Source: Brachycybe producta
Taxonomy: Eukaryota; Arthropoda; Diplopoda; Playtdesmida; Andrognathidae
Assembly (NCBI GenBank): GCA_036925085.1
Contig: JAUPFP010000048.1
Span: forward strand, 62,001-126,000
Direction: 5' to 3'
DNA: 64,000 nucleotides
The position numbers and the translations under genes are program-made. Numbering within the stretch: position 1 is the first letter of the stretch; each line of letters starts with the position of its first letter. Below, in pieces: positions 37,701 through 48,900 of this stretch. Under the pieces are notes generated by a model, which saw only the letters and a list, made by a program, of their open reading frames with translations, did not search any database and was not told where the DNA came from.

Positions 37701-40204
37701 AATTTGCGATATTAAAGTCACTTGATTTTAGAACTAATTACTATATAATCTATTTTTTTCTTCTATTTCAAATTCAATTAGTAGTTGATGTGAAATGTAC
37801 TGTTTTTTTGTATAAGAAAATTTAAAAAAATGTGACCAAAACTAATTACTAATATGAAATTAGATATACTTTAATCAACATGTTTTTTTAAATTTGTTTT
37901 CATAATAAAAATTGAGCTAATTAATATTTATAAGAGAAGAAAAAAATACAAAATGTTCCTTCTGTAGGCTTCACATGTATTCGTATTGCTAATCACTACC
38001 TCCCACAATGCATCAATTATCTCCAATTATGATATTATCGATCTTTTTCACTCTTTATCTTATCTTGTTACGGAGACCACATACAGCTTACTAGTAAGAG
38101 AGAAATGATTTCCAGTAGGCCCTAGTTCTATTTTAATACAAAAACAAAATCTCATGTTTCCGATAGCGTATTTTGAACATGTTACAATTCACATCATAAC
38201 ATGTATTTTGTTTTAATTTTTTTTTCTAGATTTCTGGGCATAAAATGTTTATTGTCAAAATCTTTTGTCCTTTATGTGTGTACAAAACAAATAAGTAATG
38301 TAGACAAGGACGATTATCTTTTAAGTGTTTCTCTCAAATAAAATTTGGTGTTCATCATGGAGACTTGTTTCTTGTTGTACCATTTGGTGTGTCTTTAGCT
38401 TTTGTTGCGGCTCTTATACTGTGTATACAGTAGTCACAAACTCCATACATCCTTATATACAGTATGTTGTATTATATTTTCTTAAGAGTATGCTGTGAAT
38501 TGCTGCAATATTATTACCAGAAATTCAATATCTTTGTTTTTTCTTCTTCTTTCTGTTATTTCTTCCTGTGCTTACTAGTGTGGACACACTGTCCAGTTAA
38601 TTTAGTTGTCCGAGCACGTGTCATACGAGTATCACATGATTCAATCTGTTGGTCATGGTGTTACATATACAGTATATACTAGCATATATACAGCATGTGT
38701 GTGTATATTTTGTTTCTTTCATTCTTTTCTTTTGGAAAAGATCTTGGTTTGTGACCAATGAAGTCAGCAGACACACTATTGCCCAATTTTTTCTTTCTTT
38801 CTTCTTTTATTTTGGTTCAAATTGTTTCTGCTCTTCATTCGACCATGGTAGACCTTTGTCCATATGATATATCCATAGTTGTGTCTGTTTTTCTCTTTTT
38901 CTTCTTCTTCTACTCTTCGAAACCTCTAAATATCTCTTTCATTTTTATATCATTTCTCTTTTTTTCTTTCTATGTATACTATATATACTAGAATACTTTT
39001 TCTTTGTGTGTATGTGTGTGAGTATAACAACATCAATAAAAATAAGAAATTGTCCAAGAAAAAGAAACCCCTGCTCAACAGTCGTTTGAACTGAGACTTA
39101 TTTGCTACATACATATCGAAATTCTAACAATAGACTTGGAAAAAAAAAATATATATATATAGAAGTTTGAGTTGTTTTCCTGAGCAAAGCTGAATTTTAT
39201 GTTGCCACTCAAACACACATAAGTGAACCATTTTTTTTTCTTCTTCTTCTTCACGAGTCTCTTCTTCATCTTTGTTTGCCATTACAAATGAATGTCAGCC
39301 ATTTCTGACAGGTTTCTTTTTTTCTTCTACTTCTTCATCGAAATGTTGTGGTGGTTTTTCACTTATGATTTATCTTTAATGCACGATTTACTAGGTTCTA
39401 TATACTTTTGTAAGTGTTCGTTCGTTCTTTGGTAAAATAGCCAGCTATTTTTAATGTTGTTGTTGTTCAAGTTATTCTAGACATTTTTTTGTTCGGAATG
39501 GAGAGAATTCTAAATGGCTATCAAGTGACAAAGCTTTATATATTATGAAAAATTGAGCAGTATGTTTCATATCTTAATTTATTGCATGAAAATAGTTCCA
39601 TTACATGAAAAATTTTCATATTGAATGAAACTTGTATATTTTAAATATGATACAAGGGGTGACACTAATATCAATTTCTAACAAAGTGTTTTTCTTGTTT
39701 CTATTAATATGCATGTGTATTTTTATACATACAGTATGTATAGATTATTTTTTTGTTTCTTAGGCGACCATGCTGACGAATAAAAATGAATCTAAAAAAT
39801 ACAAAGGTTTAGCTAAAATATTTTGTTCTATTTTCAGGTCTGTTTCATTTTATTTATTTTACTCTGATTTTATGTTTATGCTTTTGTTGTTTTCAAAGTT
39901 TAAACTTAATTGTTTATTTAAATTTTACAGACTCCAATTAAAAGACAAAACACCATATTTTCTTCATTACTTAAATTAAGAAGCTGCGGCACTGGCAGAC
40001 TTGTAGAAAAGAATTGCAGATGGCTCCAAAAATAATTTTAAATATACCTAGCATAAGGAAAACCCCTAAATATAGGAACATCAAGGTCTAATTTAGGTAT
40101 GACAAGTCAAAGTTTATAGTGGAAAGGGGTTGGAAATATTTGAACTCTCTTTTTGTTATTTTAAATTTTTTCAGTAGAGATAATTTTTGAATTCAAATTC
40201 AGAC
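34752..40204. other. AT-rich DNA without a recognised gene
   Basis: Holds the relative of the 20085 repeat (34960-35215), a (tc)n tract at 35665-35693 and several tc-rich stretches (38540-38960, 39230-39340). The longest open frame of the window (204 codons at 35486-36100) lies here but shows no domain and runs through the tc repeat. Confidence 0.55.
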
Positions 40205-40575
40205 TATTTTACTTCTAACTGATCTGTATTAAGCTTAACTTAATTTTGTTCGTAAAGTAAACTTTAAAAAAATTATATTCGTTACAATAAACATCATATG
40301 GTGTGGCCCACCAATATATTTAAAATTTGCTATTGGGCCCACACTTTTGTGAGAGTAATAAAGTTGCACGTGCCTACTCTAAAAGCTCTGAAGATGCCTC
40401 AGGATCGCTCCACTGGCCCCAGAAGTCTCAAAAAGCTTGGAAAAACACAAAGATTCAAGAATTTTTAAAATTCGAAAAAATGGGTCAAAACAAAGTCAAT
40501 TTCAAGAAATGGCCAAAATTCGAAAAGTATTTAAATGCTCTAAAAGCTCTAAAAATACCTCAGGAGTGTAAAAGT
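40205..40575. repeat. Dispersed repeat, second copy of the 30780-31040 sequence
   Basis: ctgatctgtattaagcttaa, ttcgtaaagtaaacttt, attgggcccacac, aaagttgcacgtgcct, ctctaaaagctct and gattcaagaatttttaaaa follow the same order as at 30780-31040. A shorter third copy of the tail lies in the Side-like intron at about 49070-49140. Confidence 0.7.
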
Positions 40576-40935
40576 TGATTTGTTTGTAAATGTAAATGAT
40601 GAGCTAATTGATTTACTATACTAATTTATCATAAACTTCATTTTTGTTAAATGAGCATAGATTAGAGCCCTGAAGGGCAAACCAAATACTGAAAATAGCT
40701 TATTTGCTTCACCGTTTAATTAATCTTTTTTCTACTTGCTAAATGTCTCATTTTTTTAAAGTTGTTTACATAAAAAAAAATTAGTAATTTCACAACAAGA
40801 TTACTCCTTATGTTACAAATTAACATTTTGCAACTGAGGTACTCAAACGTTTTATCGAAAGGGCCCAATTTAACATTCTAGAGCACTGATAATTTTTAAT
40901 GAGTTATAAGCCAATGGGGCTATGAGACCTGTGAT

Positions 40936-41124
40936 TAGGCTTGCCACCTTTCCTGCTTTGTGGAGGACAATCCTCCGGCCAGATCCGTCCTCCACGACGG
41001 CAAACTTGTCCTCCACACAATAATTTGTATAAATACTTAAATACATGTACATTCGTGGAGGATGGTCCTGACCGGAGAACAGTTCTTCCGAATAGAGGAC
41101 TGTCCTCCACTGGTAGCAAGCCTA
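40936..41124. mobile_element. hAT-type MITE, 189 bp, with 8-bp target duplication
   Basis: Ends taggcttgccacc and ggtagcaagccta are inverted repeats. The 8-bp sequence cctgtgat lies immediately outside on both sides (40928-40935 and 41125-41132). The interior repeats tggaggac / gtcctcca four or more times as an imperfect palindrome. An 8-bp duplication fits hAT transposition. Confidence 0.85.
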
Positions 41125-41202
41125 CCTGTGATGTACTGTATAAAATTTACGTATAAGTCAATTCCTAAACAAATTTAAATGTTAATAGAATTTTTTAATA
41201 CA

Positions 41203-41393
41203 CAGGGATGCCACTCAACCTGGAAACCTGGAAATATCACGGAATTAGAAAAATTTCAAATGAGTCAGGGGAATTCAGGAAAAAATATGTAAAATCTAGA
41301 AAAGTCAGCGAATTTAATTTCTGAAATTTAAATTCCAGTGATTAAAAAAACAAAGCTGAATGAGAACCAGTCTCAAAAAGCTTAAAAACAATA
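41203..41393. repeat. Partial CAGGG-ended repeat (ctggaaacctgg family)
   Basis: cagggatgccactcaacctg, ggaaacctggaaa, ggaattagaaaa and tcaggggaattcagg recur in the repeats at 8165, 30281 and 49150. The copy is interrupted by the LTR insertion at 41400, which gives a relative age. Confidence 0.55.
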
Positions 41394-41399
41394 CAATAA

Positions 41400-42260
41400 T
41401 GTGACACCCTGCAGAAACAGAAGGTGAAACACTCAAGTCAAAATTCAGACTTGACAGCACGGCACCCCTTGGTGCACAGATGTTCGGACTTGGGTGGCCC
41501 GAATTCTAGAGAATTCGTGGAACCAAGTCCGACCGTGAGAAAATTAGGAATAAGTCCCAAGAATATTTCTCCTTATGATTTAGTATCCCCGGCCCAGGGC
41601 AATGATTGGCCCAGTTGGTCAATCATTAAGCCCTGAGGTGACAGTTGCCCCTCCTAGGAGACCGGATCAGTGAGCTTAAGACTTGAGTGTGAGGACAGTC
41701 AGAGTTTAGAGTTGAAACAAGTAAGTCTTGTTTGACAGTCTTGAGATTTAAAAGAGTAGACTTGAACCAGAGTACAGAGTTCAAGCAGGAATAAGTTCTG
41801 ACTTAGAGTGAAATAACAATGTAAAGAGTGTTATGAATAATGTAACAAAGAGTTAGTAAAGAGACATATTATAATACATAAACCTATGTAAGTGTTGTGT
41901 ATTCGAACTATATTGGGTTTCTGTACTCCTAAAATAGAGGAGTATTCAGCAGAAGGCACTCGGACACAGCCTGAGTCTCTCTGCCTGGAGCCTCCAGCAA
42001 CCCAACGAAAAGGACTAGAGTGACTTCGGCATCGTCACGCCCTATATCCAAAGATCCCTAGGAAAGACGGTCTTTTTGTGGGCCGTACCAGGCAAGGCAA
42101 GTAAATGTCGCGCCCGGTGAACCCAACCCCCAGAGGTACAACAAAAGAGGCTAGCCCGCAGCAGTCGACGACAGAGTCGACCCCGGCACCACCGGTTCAT
42201 CAGAGGGAATGACGGCAATGAAGTTCGAGAAACGGCGGTGCCAAAGGGCCAGTCACGTCA
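41400..42260. mobile_element. Probable solo LTR, 861 bp
   Basis: Begins tgtgacaccc and ends cacgtca, so TG...CA with a tgtgac/gtca terminal inversion. The hexamer caataa abuts both ends (41394-41399 and 42261-42266). It is GC-richer than the surroundings, with a tataata-type box near 41870 and no coding capacity. No second copy or internal gag/pol region is present, so recombination between two LTRs is the simplest explanation. A non-LTR origin is not excluded because no polyadenylation or primer-binding site was confirmed. The chance similarity gtcgaccccggcacca near 42176 to a tRNA 3' end is not taken as a tRNA. Confidence 0.7.
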
Positions 42261-42379
42261 CAATAAGTATTTGTGACCATTTTGCGATGGACTGGGCTTA
42301 TCACTGTATGGTGATAACTTAAGTGAAAACAAATACTAATACCTCGTTACAACTTCAAAAAAATTCTATTCAGATATTT

Positions 42380-42500
42380 AATCATGGTTAATGTGACCAC
42401 ATTCGTTTCCACTAGAAAATTAACTGTGGTTAAATTTTTAACTGCAGTTCATTTTTTTTAATGGAAATGAGGTATAAGCGGTCATAGTTAATATTTGTTG
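42380..42500. repeat. Dispersed repeat shared with 28210-28350
   Basis: catggttaatgtga, ttcgtttccactagaaaatt and actgtggttaa correspond to the 28210-28350 copy. The adjoining 42555-42605 has a ttaagaaggcatct...gaacttgttt fragment of the ttcaagaag family. Confidence 0.4.
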
Positions 42501-42605
42501 TTTGTGTCAATGCATGCTAAGTAATTCTTTAAGTTATTTTGTTATCGATATGCGCGTTAGGCTCAAATTTAAGAAGGCATCTTAGTAATTGAACTTGTTT
42601 TGTTG

Positions 42606-44709
42606 GGCACTCTTCGAACATATTTTTTTCTGTGTTTCCTTCTTAATTGGGCAGTACTCAGGTTATTTGTGTAGAGAGAGAAGAGGATATACAGTATGTC
42701 AGCATCTTATTATTTAAACTATTCATTACACGAAAATACTGAATTTCAAAGGAAAAAAATTCTTTTTGTTATTGCATGACAATAAAAAATGGAATAAAAT
42801 AAATCTAGAATGTAAAAAAAAAACAATTTTTTTATTTTGTTGACATAATTAATGGATGGTCCCATAATGTTTTTTGCATGGTAGCCTGCAATTGTGGATT
42901 CATGGGTTGAATCGACTCTCGCTATTGTATAGAATTACATGTTAATATTACAAATTTCATTTGGAATCTCTTTTTTTTTTGTAAATGAAAATTTATTAGC
43001 CCTGTGTTAGAAACAGAATTTTTTTTTGTAGGTTGAAATAGAATTTTTGCAAAGACTTGAATTATCTGGGGGTGGTTTAAATTTGCGCAAATTTGATATG
43101 AATCTGTAGGTTTATGTAGAATTTCAAATAGACAGTTGGCAGGCTATGGTGTATAGGCCTATCTGCTGTATATATAATAATATAAAAAGCATTGAGCTTT
43201 TTATATATGTATTATAGTTTATGCAGATAGGTTTTAGATGATATATTAATTGTGTTAGTGGAGGGGGGGGGGAGCTGAGTTCAGAGGTTTATCTTATCCA
43301 AAGACGCTTTTCTCAAATGCTTTTATGAATAAATCTTTTTATCTTGAGGTTGTTTTAGTTGCAATCTAATTAGAGCTCATCGTAAACATCTACGCTTATA
43401 GTTTTGACATTATGAATTCTAATCAGTTTCAATTTTAATGACAATTTAATCCAATGTTGCTATCTTCATCGATATACATAATTGTATATAGGCCTATATA
43501 CATATATGTATGAGACACACAAACTACTCGCATAGATTAAATTTTTTATTTAGGGAATTTGCAGTAGATTTTATCCTCTCCCTCTGGCCCGTTATATTTC
43601 ATCTTCATCTATGTACAGGCCTATGTATTTCTAGATGAAGTTTCTAAATATAAATATATGGGTATTATACACATTTATTTGTGGTGTTTACTGTATAGGT
43701 GTATTTTTTTTTGTTGTTGTTGTTGCAAAAAGTAATTTGTGTTGCAATACGCACGCAAGCTATATATTTTTTGAAACTGGGCTCTTAAGGATTAAAAAAA
43801 GGCTTTCTTACTAAGTAAACTTTTTAAGAAGTTGATGCAATTATCATAAAGCCTCACACGTAGCATTTGTTATGGATGCCATATATATATTTATGCATTG
43901 GGTCTATTTATTCGAAGTGCTTCTTAAAACATTTCATACGCACACTGATGGAATTAAGTAATTTTTCTCTTCAATCTTATAACCACCACACCTTTTTACT
44001 TCTTTTCTAACTCGTTTCTTAAGCTACATTTGAAAACAATTAATGAAGATTGCTTTTAATATAAAAAAGACAACATTTTTGTTCGTGGTGTTATGAAAAT
44101 AATCACAATTTAGGTTTTTGTTTTAATTTATACATGGGAGAAGGGGAAACGAATTGAAAAATTAAGATATTTTTAGGTAATTCGTTCATTGCAAATGATT
44201 TTGATTAAAACAAAATTATATTTTCTTAACAGTCGTTTGATAGCAAATGTAAACTGACTTTTGCTTCAAAAATTATTATTTTCGTTTGACAATTAAGATT
44301 ATAATTTTGTATCTATGAAAAGGTTGCAAGTTTGTTGTAGTCCATAAAGTCCTCGAAAATTGTGAAAGTAATTTTTTATAGTTCTTTAAAAAGTTCAAAG
44401 AGTGGTCAGTTTTTTCTTGCAAAAAATCTGAAAAATTAGAATTCCTAAAAAAAAGGTTTTAAATTTTAAAAAAGTCCATTAATTCTAATAAAGATGGAAA
44501 AATTACAATTAGATATTGAAGTTCTCAAATCGCTTGTATTTTTTAAAAAATAAGATTGTTCATTATTTAATTTTTGATTATTTAGAAAATAGTTTTTTAC
44601 GCTCATATGTTATAACTATACAGTAAACTACAAGTTGAGTTTAAATTCACGAAAGGTATTCACACACCTCTCATGAATCTTAAACCCGCTAAACAGGGTG
44701 CCAACATAG
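42606..44709. other. AT-rich DNA without a recognised gene
   Basis: Holds a short hairpin at 43163-43215 (ataaaaagc-attga-gctttttat), a poly-G run at 43263-43273 and a (gtt)n run near 43710. No gene recognised. Confidence 0.6.
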
Positions 44710-44977
44710 GGAACATACTAATCGTAGGTCAGTAGGTGATCTTCACTTCAGAGCTGTAGGTCACTACTGAGTGACTTATACTTTAGAATTTTTTATATCG
44801 CTTGTTGCAGAGGGTCCTGAGCTCTCAGCCCCCTAGAATGTAAAAAATGAGTTGGTTACTGAGTGACCCATAGTTTATATCTAAAATTATAAGTCACTGA
44901 GTGAACCACAGCTATCTGCTATAGCTATAGCTATCTGAAAGTGTAGATCGCCTAGTGACCTACGATTAGTCTGTCCC
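44710..44977. mobile_element. MULE-like MITE, 268 bp, with 9-bp target duplication
   Basis: The 9-mer ccaacatag flanks both ends (44701-44709 and 44978-44986). Terminal inverted repeats of about 30 bp pair actaatcgtaggtca with tgacctacgattagt, and begin with GG. The interior repeats gtcactgagtga-type units and agctat units. A 9-bp duplication with G-rich ends is typical of Mutator-like elements; no transposase is present. Confidence 0.75.
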
Positions 44978-44986
44978 CCAACATAG

Positions 44987-45809
44987 AAAACCCTTCTAAT
45001 TGAACAAACACTCTTAAAATAGAATTGTTTTATGTTATAATTTTGCTCAGTGAGTTCAAGTTCAAGTTAAAATTCAAACTTTCATTTTTTGAATTTGAGC
45101 CTTAAACTTCTTATGAATTTTATTATCCACGACTAAAAGTACGAGTATTATAATATTATTGATTTCCTGTATGTGACGTTTTTATAAAATGTCTTGTTGC
45201 CTCAGCAGGTCAGGAGCCCCCATTACTTTGCCTGACCATCAAATCCCCACATATACACACTTCGACCTCTGGCCATCTATAGATGTATACAGTATATTTG
45301 AATATAAATTCGTGATAAATGAAGTGAATGTCGAATGAATTGTTAGAGCCATAGTTTCATCCATAAAGATTCCTGATTGAAATTGAACTGGCGCTTTATG
45401 ATACTGTATATAGATGAAGAGAAATGGATCTAAGAGCTTTATGGTGTTTGACCACCACTTTTTTTTTGCCATCTATAATAGTCTTCAAAGAATATAGGCC
45501 CCACTGGAAATGATACAGCTAGAATTCACCACCGCCCAGCCCTCATCATTGAAACATTGAGATTTATTAGGTCTCTTTCTAGTTCCTCTTTTGTGAAAGA
45601 TATAATAGTCTCTCCATTCCCTTAGATTTTGTGATCTATGTGTCCCCAAAGTCTAGCTCTTGATGGACTTTTTACACATCAGAGACAATTTTTTTTTTTA
45701 CAAAAAAAAATAGTCTTATTGTATTTTCGCATGGTGCTTTATTTTCATTTGATAGATTAATTATATTGATATTTGTTTCGTTTTTTTTTTTTTGATTGTT
45801 TGATTTCAG
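44987..45809. other. AT-rich DNA just upstream of the first modelled exon
   Basis: Probably intronic, because exon a begins with a 3' splice site and a split codon. A ttcaagttcaagttaaaattc fragment at 45050-45110 belongs to the ttcaagaag family. The last 30 bp form the polypyrimidine tract of exon a. Confidence 0.6.
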
Positions 45810-45945
45810 GTGAATCCGAAGTGAATGCCTCAGCTGTTGTTGGAAATACAGCTCAATTGCCCTGTGATATTAAACCTCCAAGTGTTGATGATCGAACCCA
45901 TTTGGTTCTGTGGTACAAACAGGACTCTGGAAATCCCATCTACAC
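45810..45945 (+). CDS. side-like: Side-like exon a: N-terminal half of Ig1 (V-like)
   Basis: Polypyrimidine tract and ttcag acceptor at 45805-45809; donor ac|gtaagt at 45946. The exon enters in phase 1 and leaves in phase 2. It encodes the B and C strands: first Ig cysteine (residue 19) in the motif QLPCDIK, then the core tryptophan in LVLWYK and the GNPIYT turn. An N-glycosylation site NAS lies at residues 6-8, close to the expected mature N-terminus. Entry in phase 1 means the missing upstream exon must end with a single base of a split glycine-type codon, which is a usable constraint for finding the signal-peptide exon. Confidence 0.93.
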
Positions 45946-48900
45946 GTAAGTTGTGTGAAGGGTGGTTTTCTTCTTATCGTTTGACAAGAAAATAATGAAA
46001 ATCAGCCAAATTGAGTTTACCTTGTGGAAAATTAATTTCCTAAAAACAAATAATTGAACGTTTGGCCGAATCCACGTCAAGCTGACAAAAAACAAACAAA
46101 ACAGAAACTCAGCGTTTCGATCGAGACAATTAATTGGTGACAATTCTAGAACATTTTTGCGACTTTTGTGTTTTGTCTGCCATTTTACAAACAATTCCAT
46201 ATCACGGCTCAAGTCGGTAAACATTAAAAGGGTTTTGTTTTGTCTCGTGGTACTACACAACATTCTTTCAACTTTTGTCTGTGCAGTCTGGACAGTTAGT
46301 ATTAAAATAACAACAGAACAATGAAATAAAGCAACACTAAAGACTATTGTGCACATCTACGAGCATATGTGGACAGCTATAGAAATAAAAAACAACACCC
46401 AAGTGTTGTGTCACAAATGTGTTGTGGGGTTTTGTGTCTAGTACTGCTTACAGTTGTTTCAGTTATGTTAATTATGTTTTCAAATGTGCTTTTTCTGGCA
46501 TTTTTTGTTGTGTTTTTGTCTCGAACTCATGTTGAACTTTTGTCAGCTTGATTTGGATACGGCCAAATAGTTCCTATGGTGTGATGCATACACTTATCAA
46601 ATTTGATATTTCTAACTTTAAACAGAGTTCTGTGTGACAAATTTGTGACTGGTGCGTACATTACACATTTGATGAATTACAATATTGTTGTGTGTTAAGA
46701 GCAGCCCTTAGATAGTTTGTTGCGGTACAAATATGCTGAAGTATTTTGGTACATCTGCAACTGACAATTAATAAGTCTAAGGTGGTTTTAAAGTATAAAC
46801 GCCTCTTGAGCTCTGATTAGTCTGTCTTTCAGGTGCAAAATGAAGAGAAAATTAAGTGCGTTTTAGAAACTAGAAGGGTTGCTCAATTACATAAGGGTAT
46901 TTTCATGTTGATATTTTTTTAAAGTAAGTTTTTATGTGAGTTTCAAAACGATTCAACTTTAAACAAACGATATTTTTTTTTTATTTTTTGTCTATAAAAG
47001 TTTATTTTGAAAGATATCAAAATGAAAATACCCTTAAGTGATTGATTTATCCTTCTATTTTGTAAACCACTGTCAAGTTTTTTTTTCTACTGACCCAATA
47101 ATAATATGAAGTTCGAAAATCAGCTGTTCATGAAACTTCTTAACCAAGGACAAAATTTGATTTATATTATTTAAAAAAAAAAAACTAGTGTCCAAACAAA
47201 ATAATTCAAAATGTTATTTAATGCTCAGTGAACTTTGATATATTATGGGCAGGTCCAAGTTTTAAAATTCTGTAAGTCGCAGTCATACTCGTACATTAGA
47301 TGTCTATGGTAGTGGCGATACTGACTATGGAATTATTGTACTCCTGCAGGAATTTACAAATATTCTAAGGAACAACCTGTGCTGTTTGTCTCTCATTTAG
47401 AAACTAGAATAGCAAATAAATCAGTGTTTTTATGACGTAGCATTTGCTAAGTATGCAAAAGCTAAAAACAATGTAATATCATAGTAATACATAGAAGATG
47501 GATGTTTTCAGGCCGGCGTCACACGTTCCACTATTGAAAACAATGTCCTGCTGTAAGTGTTTGCCACTGGTATAATTTCGATCATCACTGACAAACATTC
47601 GGTGGTTGCCACTTGTGGTCGGACTAAACCACTTGCACATGTGAGAACTCCCAATGTGTAATCAATGATCTGCTAAAACGCCCACTTTATGTCGCACCAA
47701 AGTGGTCCGTTTGAAGCAGGCATGAGAAGTAACGAAATAATTGAAAGTGTTTTAGAAACTAGACTAGTATATGAATGACTTAAGCATATTTTCAATGCTG
47801 ATATTTAAAAAAAAAACTTTTTATGGATGTTATAAAATTATCAATTTATGTTCTTCACTTAAAAAATCGTCAAAAAATATTCAGTCTAATTTTTGATAAA
47901 AAAAATTCATGTTAAATAATACGAGCGTAATGTATAATGTACAAGCGTATCAGTATAAATTCATATAAGTATATTTACAAGATGCATTTTCTTTTCTAGT
48001 GTGTAAACCATTATAACAGTTTTTTTTTCTCTTGAAATTCTATTCCAAGTAACATTATCGGCTTCAAAGTAAAATTTCAATTCAAGTAAGAAAATTGACA
48101 TTTTAAATTTCTATAAACTGTATATTTTCAAAAAAACATTCATTACGAAAATGTGTTTAATCCATCCATTTAGCCCCATTCATGTGTCATTTTATTTATC
48201 TCATCAGGAGTGAGCGAGTGCAATGAAAAAACCACACCACGTTTTGGACATTAGTTGTGGCGATTTCTTTTCCAAACACACTGCATCGTGGTTATTTTTC
48301 GTGTCAAACTCTCTTCTCCATCTTCTAAACTCTTTTAAGCACTGAGTGCTGCAAATACTTGTCCACATTCTACAAGCGTATTCTATTGTAAAAGGTTAAA
48401 ACATTGATGCTTTCAAAGAAGCCAATGCATTTGTTATTGCAAATACAATGAAGGTGTTAAAGCTATATTGGCAATTGTTATTTGCCTGCATTTGTTGCAA
48501 CATTCTAAGTGAATGGCACCAAAATGTTTTTTCATTTGCTTTTTTTTTTTTGCTTTTTCTTTCTTTCTCTTTAATGGTGTACACAGGCTAGATCTTCGAG
48601 AGAAAAAAGCGGCGATAACGACTCAGTTTCCCCCAGAGGATATTCGCAGTCGAGTAACATTTTACGCTGAAGTTTCTTCCCCTTATTTGTTGATAAAAGA
48701 TGTTCGAGCCGAAGACCAGGGCATTTACCGTTGTCGAGTGGACTTCAAGAGATCACGAACAAGGAATGGTCTTGTTAACTTGAATGTTGTTGGTAAGGTC
48801 ATCATCATCTTAAAGAGTTTTAAGCTGTAACAAGAATACTGTAAATCTTAATTCTATACTCTCCGTATAGGTGTTGATATTTTGAAATACTCAAGTTTGT

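Larger units (their letters stand above)
45946..48586 (+). other. Intron a-b of the Side-like gene (2,641 bp)
   Basis: Holds the 519-bp foldback at 46056-46574, two copies of the 'tttagaaactagaa' family (46855-47075 and 47745-48020) and a Harbinger-like MITE at 47512-47725. No additional exon recognised. Confidence 0.8.

Noticed and set aside
42176-42191. tRNA-3'-end-like string in the probable LTR
   Set aside because: No acceptor, D or anticodon arms can be built upstream; chance similarity or part of the LTR.
45940-46356. 138-codon antisense frame beginning in Side-like exon a
   Set aside because: Lies over a foldback element and the intron, no domain recognised.
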